Notes under the pieces: generated by a model
Told to the model about the DNA's origin: nothing
What the model saw: only the letters and a program-made list of their open reading frames with translations
Database searches by the model: none
Translations under genes and position numbers: made by a program
Assembly (NCBI RefSeq): GCF_000002235.5
Contig: NW_022145599.1
Coordinates: 8,173,897-8,237,896, forward strand
Direction: 5' to 3'
DNA from: Strongylocentrotus purpuratus
Taxonomy: Eukaryota; Echinodermata; Echinoidea; Camarodonta; Strongylocentrotidae
Length of the DNA stretch: 64,000 bases
Shown: in pieces, positions 55,220 to 64,000 of the stretch
Layout of the letters: every line of letters starts with the position of its first letter
Numbering within the stretch: the first letter of the stretch is position 1

Positions 55220-58200
55220 AAGATATTTCTCCTTGGTCTTTAGTAGGTGACTTTGACCATGTTTACTTGTGTAGTGCATATGTTATGTTTTCACAATGCC
55301 AACTTGTGTTAATTTGATGAAGGTGTTGTGGCAAGTATGTCGTTGAACTTGATACGTTTACATGTGTAGCCTTCAGAGTAACTTGTTGACATAGTTTTGT
55401 TTAAGTAGCTACGCGAAGAAAATCTCATTTTGGAAATTATGCATCACTAGAGAGCTAGCGGATTATATATCATTATTAGACAAGTTGAGATCCAAGTAAA
55501 CCAGATCTTACAGAAATCATCTCAGGATCAATACTAATTAATATTATTTTCACAGGTACTTCAAATTCTTCAATAGATCTTTGGTGTATTGTACATGTGT
55601 TTTCATAATATAACTGGTACATGTAAGATGTAACTTATCAGTTGAAAGTTCAGGTTTTCAGCTTATTTCATGTTTGAGTTTGAGTTTGAGTTTGAGTTTG
55701 AGTTTGAGTTTATTATTTAGAAATATTCCTTACTTAATATAGAATCTACATGGAAGTCAAATGTGTGTCGACTTCCGTATCAATACCAAACATACAGTAA
55801 ATGTATCTAACTTTATGGGTAATTTCATTTAAATGAAATAGGTGATATAGGCTAGAGTGGATTCGTGGATTGCACTGTAGTTTTATTATTACTTCATATT
55901 TTCTACTCATTGATGTATTCAGTACCAATCGTAACACAGGTTAATAAAGCTAATGGTGCATATTTTGATAACAAATCTTTTACACAAGTTCTATTGAAAT
56001 AGGTGATACAGGGTGGAATAGATTACTATTAATACAATTAGTAGTTTGTGTCTACTCATTGTTGTTTACCCTTTCTTTATAATGTGATCTTTTTAATGCA
56101 GAGTTTGATTATTGAGCACATTAAGTGACACAGGTAAATCATATCAGGCTAATAGTGGAAAGAAAGTGGCATTTTATGTAGTTGTGGTATTTTATTTATT
56201 ATGTATATATTATGTATATATACTTAAATATATTTATATATATATGTGTGTTCATTTTATTGAGAAATAAAAATTTAAAAGTACTTGATTTTAATTTGTT
56301 TTCTTATCACAGGTGTTTGTATGTTTTCAAAAAATCTTAACTTGTTTGAACGCAGGTTGTCGATAAAGAAAATGATCTAAATACAATGTTAGTTGCAGCA
56401 GTCCAAACTAATGAAGCTGGACAAATTGAAGGCGAGGAGGGGGTGGGGTCGTCCCACCAAAGGGGGCTTATTTTTCTTTCAAAAATGTTCACGTTTGTAC
56501 CTTGATCGTGGCATTTATGCTTAATAATTTCAAGAGTATGAGTAATGTGGTACAGTGTGTGTGTCTCATTATGTGTATGTGTTGGGGGAGAGAGAATGGA
56601 TGACTAGTCTCTGCCCAACCCTTTGGATTTGCAAATGATATGTGCAAACAATATGAATTTTCAAAGTAAAGTACCGAATATCTATACCAGAACTGGATAG
56701 AAAAAATACACTTACAGAACTGTACATAAATACAGTTACACACTCCACAACACACCACATTCTTTCATCTTTCAGTACTGTTTCTTTCTTCTCTTTTCTC
56801 TCCTTTTTTTCTTCTTTCTTTCCTTTCTTTTTCTTTCTTTCTTTTCTTTTCCTTTTCTCTTTTTCTTTTCTTTCCCTTTCCCTCTCCTTTTTTCACTCCC
56901 CCTGTTCTTTTTTGGTAAAAGAAAATGTGTTTTTGTAGCCATTAATATCAGTTTAAATAAATTTATTTTATGATATCAACACTTATAGTTGGTTTATTTT
57001 CATAGATGTAAAAATCTAATTAAATGACATACAGACTTTCATAACTTTGGTGGTACCATCTGGCAATACAAGAAATATAGCTTGAATTTAGACTGGTTTA
57101 TATACAAAAACTGGCACAAAGTGATAAATTCACACACATATGATACATAAAATACAAAGAAAAAACTACTTTTCCCTATTACCTCAAGAACATGTCCATC
57201 TGTGTCATAAGATGCTATTGAATGTATTCTACTGGTATTAGACAAATTATTTTTTGAGTTGTTCATCCAACTGACTCTAGCAAAACCTCATTTGAACAAG
57301 ATCAGATAAGGTTCTGGTTACAAAGTGATTGCTGATCTCATACCTATTTTTCTTTTCTTTCTCCCACCCTGATATAAGAAGGTTTTGTTGTACTCAACAA
57401 ATCAACATCCAGTGCATATTTTCCATGAACACTGGCAGATAAGATGATCAATTTGCAGTTGTTGCTTGTATTCCTGTATCTGACTGACACAGCAATGACC
57501 AATTCACAGCTTGAGTGCTCCACACTGTCTTTTTTTTTATTGTTAGCTCTTTGAGCGATTCAAATCACCACTTAATAGTTTATCCTTTCACAAAAGAATA
57601 ATTAACTATAACCAGAATAGAAATAAAGTAAAAAAAACATTAAAAGAATTATTTTGTATTGAACATTTTGTCCATTTTGGTTAATAATTCAAATAAATTA
57701 TCTTGCTTTAGTCTTTTGAAAAAATCTTTCTTCTCGCTTGAGAATCAATTTGTCATATTTATACATTTTATATTTTCACTTGCCCGATGTGAAATTTTAC
57801 TTCCTTATAAGCCAACATTAAAATGGTAACAGTGATGCTTGCTTGTCAAATCCTATTGAATAATACTGACTGGACATCAAAGAAAAATATTTGTCACAAA
57901 CATGGCCAGTGACATGGAACAATTAAATAAAGGTTACAAAGAGGTGATTAGAGTTTATTCAATGTACTGTAAGCAGTACACAGACCTGCACATCATATGC
58001 TGAATCATCATTAATGTGGGGGGTCCTATTAAAAGAACAGGTAATTTGAGAATAATGAAAGACTTCTTTCAACATTTCTGGTATTATACAAATAGTGAAT
58101 GGCCATGAGAGCAACGGTACAAGATTTTATTAAGAGACGCTCTATCCAAAGAGGTGCACCCAAGTTGAATGGAGCATCTCTACGTGCATGTTCTGTAATA

Positions 58201-58259
58201 TTAACATGACTTATTCACATAATTGTGACTTAATCAATATTTTCCTATTAACATTACTG
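55220..58259. other. gene-less stretch between the Myb-like copy and the transposase
   Basis: Contains a TTTGAG repeat (55674-55712), AT-rich repeats near 56200-56240 and a pyrimidine tract (56770-56895). Short repeated phrases such as GAAATAGGTGATA occur at 55836 and 56000. No exon was recognised. Confidence 0.45.
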
Positions 58260-58445
58260 TTTACTAGGTTAATGATATATGTTTGTTTTGCAAATGAGTA
58301 TTATTTTTTTTAACTGTTTTGTATAAACGTTATAAACGATGTAAATATGTTCATGTTTATTCAGGGCCCCATGGAAGACCACTACTTGTTGGTGAATGGG
58401 CTACCCTGTCAAAAGATTAGAAATAAATAAATAAATAAATAAATT
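58260..58445 (+). mobile_element. LINE 3' end with AAAT tail
   Basis: TTCAGGGCCCCATGGAAGAC, GGGCTACCCTGTC and five AAAT units have the look of a CR1-type 3' end. No coding part. Confidence 0.55.
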
Positions 58446-58471
58446 CATAACAGAAATTGTTTCGATCAAAG

Positions 58472-59363
58472 TTATTGAAAATACTCGTCCAGTGATGGAG
58501 GCTGCAGTTCAAAGTAGGAGGATGTATTGTTACCATAAATACATGTGTGGGCATTTGTCAGAATGGCCGACACCATGTACATCTTTGCACAAGAACTTAG
58601 CAGGATCTTTTGACTTTTTTTGAAGTCCGTGTATTTGAAGAAGTTGATTACATCCCCAAAGGACCACTCCACAGTAATTCTGACTTTGGACATAGCTCTG
58701 TTGAATGCTGCCTGTTCCGGTGTGATGTTTGCAGTAGGAAATGGGGCCTGCAGCTGGGGTCTGACGGGATAAGCAGGGTCCCCGTAGATGCACAACAAGT
58801 TACCCTCTGCATCATGGGATCCGCCTTCAAGCATGGTTAGAAGACCTGACTCCCGTAGAAGGTAGGCGTCATGTCGTCGTCCTTCCACAGGTCCGTAAAG
58901 GTTGGCTATCATTCCATTTGGAGAAGTGACGGACTGGTACTTAAGACTATGTACACGCTTGTGGCCATTGTAAGCCACCCGTTGGTGTTCCCCAGGTCGG
59001 CATATCGGACGAACGGTCCCATCTATGAACCCCCAACAGTTGTTTAGTGGTGCCCCTTTCTGGTGAATGACATCAGCGTAAATTCTCAGCTGCTGAGGGG
59101 CCAACCAATGCTGCTCCAATGTTGTCAGTCTGTGCTTGTGGGCATCAAAGATGAAGTTAGTCACCCAGTTGAAGGCTAAACAGAGCTGGGGCACTGGTCG
59201 TCGATAGTCTTTAACTAAATCTCCATATCGGCATGGATAGGCATAGCGTTGCAGACCTAAGCAGAGAGCCTCCAATCCATCCATTCTTGACCTGTTTGGC
59301 AAGGTGATTCTGTCTGGAACGCCTAAAGCATGTTTGAGCCGAAATATATCATCCTTTTTGAAT
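58472..59363 (-). CDS. Harbinger transposase exon 2 (catalytic)
   Basis: Acceptor TTAACAG, codes FKKDDIFRLKHALGVPDRIT and the whole DDE domain, stop TAA at 58472-58474 after DEYFQ. Confidence 0.93.
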
Positions 59364-60581
59364 CTGTTAAAAAAAACAAGAAATAAATCAGAACATTAAT
59401 CAGTTTGAATTTAACATTTTTCTTTAGCTTAAGTGTTTGACAAACAGTGGTGCATATTATAGCAAAGGATATCATGCAAAGTGACTTAGCCGATTTGACA
59501 AACGTACCCCAAAATTGGCCTCCCTAAACTACTGTCGGGCCGAAGTGTCAGGCCGACCTGACCAGAGTCGACTTGAAAATATATAGGCCTTACTCTGCTG
59601 TACGTGTAAATGAAAAGTGTAATAATTTGTAAACTCAACATTTAGACTAGAGTCTACTCTAGATCTAGTCCACTCCAGCAAAGCATAGACTAGAGTCAAT
59701 GCTAATGCGTATTGACCTCTAGCACTACAATACGTAGAGTCTATAGAGTCTACGTGTTAATAGGCAGCATATGCACACATGAATAGTCAATAGACTCATT
59801 ATACACAAATGCACACAATCATGCCGATGTGGCTGATGTGGCTGATCGGCGAGTATGACAGTAAATTATTTTGTCTAACATCAGTGAGCTGAACAAAAAT
59901 TGCATTTTAATACTGCTACTACTGTGCTAGATCTATAGACCTAGACCGAATTGTCTGTCTCTTTCATTCGTTAGCCTAGGATTTAGGAGCCGACCTTACC
60001 CAAATCAGAGGCTAACGAACGAGAGAGACAGAAAATTCGGTCTAGATCTAGACCTAGCTATAAATAATGGTGTCATCAAATTCAAATGTCAATTTTGTGT
60101 GCAATCAGTTGAGTTTTGTCCTTAGGCCTAGACTCTAACTGTTAGGCTATATTGAAATGTTGAGAATCAATAGCACAACTTTCAATACACAGCCAGGCCA
60201 AGATAGTAATGCAGCTATAGATCTAGATCTAGTCTAGTCTAGACCTAGGCCCCATATATTGAATACAAATTTTGAATAAAAATGTTATAGATCTACTAGA
60301 TCTAAGTTAGACTCTAGACTCTAGGTCTAACTTAGTATTAATAATTAATAGACAATAGGGTAGTAGGCCCTAGACTCTAGTAACTTTTAGAGTTCTAACC
60401 TGAAATAGCTTCTACACTCATCATCGTTGAAATCGTCTAACTCAAAGTGACCACCATCATGTTGGAAGTCAAGGTTGTTAGATGTGTTGATATCCATAAG
60501 AAGAATGAACTCTACATCATCTATAACGTCGAAAGCGTAGGCTGCCATAACTGCATCTTGCACTCGATGCAAATTCGCCAT
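58472..60581 (-). CDS. PIF/Harbinger DDE transposase (HARBI1-like), two exons
   Basis: Exon 1 (60581-60400) and exon 2 (59363-58472) join as ECRSYFRFKKDDIFRLK to 357 residues, the usual size for HARBI1-like nucleases. DDE motifs are in place: NNCWGFIDGTVRPICRP (first Asp), GPVEGRRHDAYLLRESGL and LLCIYGDPAYPVRP (second Asp; 36 residues to the Glu), and VEWSFGDVINFF (Glu). The nuclease cuts at target sites and normally needs a Myb-like partner, and one lies convergent at 49952-53682. The frame is open with no damage. An upstream in-frame ATG at 60659 would add 26 residues. It may be part of a live transposon or a domesticated gene. Confidence 0.92.
59941..60045. repeat. 36-bp-arm inverted repeat in the transposase intron
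   Basis: CTAGACCGAATTGTCTGTCT through CATTCGTTAGCC is mirrored by GGCTAACGAACGAGAGAGAC through TTCGGTCTAG, with about 33 bases between. It lies in a stretch full of CTAGATCTAG palindromes. Confidence 0.85.
60400..60581 (-). CDS. Harbinger transposase exon 1
   Basis: Starts MANLHRVQDAVMAAYAFDV, acidic middle, ends DDECRSYF with donor AG|GTTAGA, phase 2. Confidence 0.85.
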
Positions 60582-60659
60582 GTTTGAGGGAGAGCTAGAG
60601 CCTAGAGGGATATTCCCAAGCGTGATGACGTCAGCTACTCTGTAATTATACGTCCGCAT

Positions 60660-63018
60660 TCACCGAAGAGCGAAACCGCCTATTGTAACCAGAGCGGTCT
60701 GTGTGCGCGGCCGTAAACCTGAGTGCTCTGCTTCCGCGAAGGTTCCTTATGTTGGTGAGCGAAAACTCGCTATTGACATATTGACACCGGCAAAGTTGAA
60801 TACACAGACCAGCCCACACTGTAGTATGGGTTGTTTGAAAAGACGAAAATTCCTTGTGGGGTACATGTACATAAGAATAATACATTCAGATATTGAAACA
60901 TAAAAGAAGCAGACCTACAAACACCATGGGCAGTTTTGAGCCAGGACTTTTAGATGTACAGATGGTTGACCTGTAGATTGGTATTAGGTAAAGAAAAATC
61001 AAATACGGTACTTAAGTCTTTCAATTGTGATGTGATCTTTATAACACGTTTGAGTAACCTTCAGTTTGTAGAAGGTATTTTAATTGGTAACTGTTTCCTT
61101 AATAGAGTAAACATACTATAGTCTCCTGATAAAAAAGCAGATTGTCAATTCAGCTCCACAAAGTAATTATAATTTCTTTCGTTGGTTTAGATTTGATACA
61201 TTGGTACATGTCTATATTCTTTCTTCAAACTTTTCAGAAAGAATAGGCTTATAAGCGCTATAAAACATTACTAATATTTTATTAACAGAGGAATAATCAT
61301 ATTTGAGAAATTAGGCCTGTATTCCAGAAGTTCTTGAACCAGACATTGGTTCCACCACCAATTCCAAGGGGTGTTAAAAAGTGACCTGGCAGTCCGGCTT
61401 TGTCTTTATTGCTCCTGCCAGTCTTTGAGTTTTCTCATGGAGATGCTCGGCCTTTGCTGTGTGTAAGACCATGTTTTCAACTTCCCACATGCATAATTAA
61501 TCAATGAAGTAACGCGTCCCGTTCTTGGGGCTATTATGGCCATTTAAAGTATGGTTGAAGTCACACAACACTTGTGAGCAACTTAGCACCCATTCGAGCA
61601 CCAGTACTCAATAGAATAGGACCTGGCATGTCCATGCTGATCCACGTGTATTGAGTAATTTGTTTAGGAGAAGGATTAGCGCAATTACCCAGAGAAAGTG
61701 ACATTTCTCCCTCCTTAATACATTTTCTGGTCCGTCTGGTGCATTTTCACTCTTTTGTTTCATTTATCTGTTCATGAATTTCTTATGGCTTTTCAAGGAA
61801 TTCCATTCTTGTTCTCATTTATTATGCATGCACTTGACATGCGTTTCCTCACAAAGGAAGAGAAAGTCAACGTGAGTCTGAGACCAGATGAGAAAGGGGG
61901 GGGGGGGGAGAAAAACTTAACTGTTTATTGAAATGCTGGCAGGTTTACTTCCAAAGCAATCTCTTTTGAAGACGTTTAGTAATTGTAATCTTGTATAGAA
62001 TTTAAAAGACAATTTGTATCCGTTGTTTCAGAACAGTGCACTTTTAGAAAGTGGTAAAACCTCTGAAAAGTTAGGAAGGCTTGACTTTGGCTTAGCTTCT
62101 TTCTGTTAAACTTGTATTGAGTTTGTCCACAGGTCCCTCTGAGAATGGGACTAACTGTTTTCTGCATTTATCCTATTCACTTGAAAGGCTTCCAGCTTTT
62201 ACATGTACAGCCAGAACTTGGCAGAAAAAGGGTACATGTATAAATAGCCCTACAGAAAATAGACAGGAAGTATTTGTGTTGTGAAGGAAAGGCCACAGAA
62301 AAGAGAATGAATTCTCAGATGAGAAAACAAAGAATTGAATATAAATGAGTCAGAAAGATCCAGAACAGTGGGGAAAAAATGGAAATTCAAATAATTAACA
62401 ATATGCAGTCATTTATTTTGTAAAACCTGATGTGTTTACAAATTTTGAATGAATACACGGTAGCAACATGTCATCATTTTCTGTTTCCTTTTTGTGTTTT
62501 AACTTTAAGTCATAGACTAATTGCTAAAACCAAAGGATCAGAAAATCAGAATTGAGTCTGCAATTAGAAATTTGAGAAATTTGAGAAGCCTATGAGAATG
62601 GCTCTTAGTAGTCTGCAGGTTCTGTCTCAGTTGATCACACTGCATTATTAAACATTGTTAACATGGATAGACAATCCTTATGTTTCAAGGACAAGTTGTC
62701 ATTTTAATGAGAACTACATTTAGTTAGGGCTTGAATATACTTAAGTTACGCTACCATGATAAAGTCCCCATTAATTTCCCCTAATGCTGCATGTACGCCT
62801 GTCCCATCGCTTCAAGCCATACACTGTACCTTGGGGTGGATTTAAAAACGAAGATTCTAAAGAAGGGGTACTTATCTGACCTTAAGCTTCTTATATTGAT
62901 TACCCTCGTAGCAAGCGAAAAGCCAAATCCTGTCCTTCTGGAGAGATTGGTCATTATCCCACTCCTGCCTCCCCGCTAATTCTGTCTGCCAATACTGTCA
63001 CTACATGTACCCTCTTTA
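60660..63018. other. gene-less stretch right of the transposase
   Basis: 60660-60790 is CpG-richer and holds two similar GAGCGAAA..CGC.TATTG segments, possibly the transposase promoter or the element end. A G run lies at 61897. The rest shows no exon; the compositionally balanced block 61380-61700 could be conserved non-coding DNA. Confidence 0.4.
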
Positions 63019-63359
63019 AGCCTGTCCTCATCAGCTCGAGATTGCCAAATAGCCCGCTATTTTTGATTTGGGAAATAATCCTGAAGTTACAAATTGTGTC
63101 CTCATCAGCTCGAGACTTGACCCCGAAACTTGAAACTCAAGCTCAAGAAATTAGCACAAGATATTTTGCTCAGCATTCACGCATAGGGAGATGCACCGGA
63201 CAAATAGTGGGATATTTTGCAAAATAGCCAAAGATATCTTGGGATGATTATCTCGACCAAATATCCCGCTAATTGCAACTTTGGGCTGATGATTTGCAAT
63301 CAGGATAGTACAAATAGCGGGTTATTAATCAATCTCGAGCTGATGATTGAGGACAGGCC
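63019..63359. mobile_element. TA-flanked MITE, copy 2
   Basis: Starts AGCCTGTCCTCATCAGCTCG and ends CTCGAGCTGATGATTGAGGACAGGCC, TA on both sides. Same orientation and about 80 percent similar to 48277-48668 by eye. Confidence 0.8.
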
Positions 63360-64000
63360 TACTGAAAACATCATCTGGGTATTTACCCCCCCCCCCCCAA
63401 ACTCGGCAGTCTCTCGGGGGATCATTACTCTATGGGGGTAATGCCCTATTACCACCCTATGTACCAAACCCTGCTTTAGGCAGCCCCATGTTCTACTGTT
63501 AAGTAGTCTGATGAATGTGCTGTATTGTTTTTTTCCTGATGTGTAGATCCGGAACTTAGAGGGTTAATTACTTAATATTCAGTAATAAGAAGATGCTAGA
63601 GAGTAGAGATCAATAGCATGTTCATGTTCTGCCAGGGCATCTTATCCGACTAGTATGACTCAGCTTGTCATTCTGTTGTCTAGATATTCTGCAAGCAATC
63701 GGGTTGCTGATATTCATGTATCTAGGATACCTTTGATGTAATTCATCATGCATTTGCCATTATGCACACAAACATGTGCAATTTTTTTCACCAAACACCA
63801 ACTGAGATTTTCATTTTCTACAGTATTCCATTGTAATTATATTTCTGCACTGTATGATGTGCAAACAGTGATGTGTTTACTCACATTAATATTAGACACG
63901 TTATTCTTGTAAACATCCCGGGCATATGTGTACATTTGGTAATTTCCTGATCTCACACTTCGTTGTTCCTAACCTTGCTCAGTAAGCCTTTGTTGGTGTA
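63360..64000. other. no feature recognised
   Basis: AT-rich sequence with a C run at 63388. No exon or element seen. Confidence 0.4.

Noticed and set aside
49680-60775. Harbinger terminal repeats TAGGCAATTTTCGC and TAGCGAGTTTTCGC
   Set aside because: Only about 13 of 19 positions match and the flanking triplets differ, so the element ends remain undefined.
46681-64000. Third coding exon of the meteorin-like gene
   Set aside because: No PCRPC or CTSDF-like coding block with splice sites was found by reading; probably beyond the window.

Overview
The window is animal nuclear DNA: AT-rich, intron-rich, with long introns, tRNA-derived SINEs, CR1-like LINE tails, a BEL/Pao LTR element, hAT-, Harbinger- and TTAA-type DNA elements and many microsatellites. 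This landscape, with single-copy orthologues of vertebrate genes, suggests a marine invertebrate deuterostome, most likely an echinoderm such as a sea urchin. That placement is inference; no species marker was seen.

Layout. (1) About 0.8-17.1 kb, minus strand: the 5' two-thirds of a TMEM94 orthologue (P-type-ATPase-like membrane protein). Eighteen coding exons join in frame to 792 residues; the 3' part lies left of position 1. Its introns carry SINEs, TTAA-flanked non-autonomous elements, LINE remnants, microsatellites abutting splice sites, and two old tandem duplications that each copied part of an exon. (2) 17.1-28.8 kb: no convincing gene. It holds a 2.4 kb hAT-like element with perfect 8-bp target duplications carrying a GC-rich tandem array of alternating unit types, and a pair of adjacent inverted-repeat elements near 23.7-24.7 kb. 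(3) 28.8-37.5 kb, minus strand: a complete-looking BEL/Pao LTR element with one long Gag-Pol frame, LTRs that look identical by eye, and a 5-bp target duplication; a young insertion. (4) 38.7-46.7 kb, plus strand: the first two coding exons of a meteorin / meteorin-like orthologue (secreted factor), separated by a 7.3 kb intron; the rest is not seen in the window. (5) 49.9-60.6 kb: a convergent pair, a four-exon Myb/SANT-like gene (plus) and a two-exon PIF/Harbinger DDE transposase (minus), both open. Between them lie an 881-bp near-perfect palindrome with TA duplications and an inverted partial copy of the Myb-domain exon. (6) 60.7-64 kb: no gene seen; one inverted-repeat element with a sister copy at 48.3 kb.

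How it fits together. TMEM94 and the meteorin gene are ordinary host genes facing away from each other, with the BEL/Pao element sitting between them about 1.2 kb upstream of the meteorin start. Harbinger elements classically encode a DDE nuclease plus a Myb-like protein that binds DNA and brings the nuclease to the nucleus; the pair here matches that two-component design, either as an intact autonomous element inside or beyond the meteorin gene or as a retained pair. No terminal repeats of that element could be fixed by eye.
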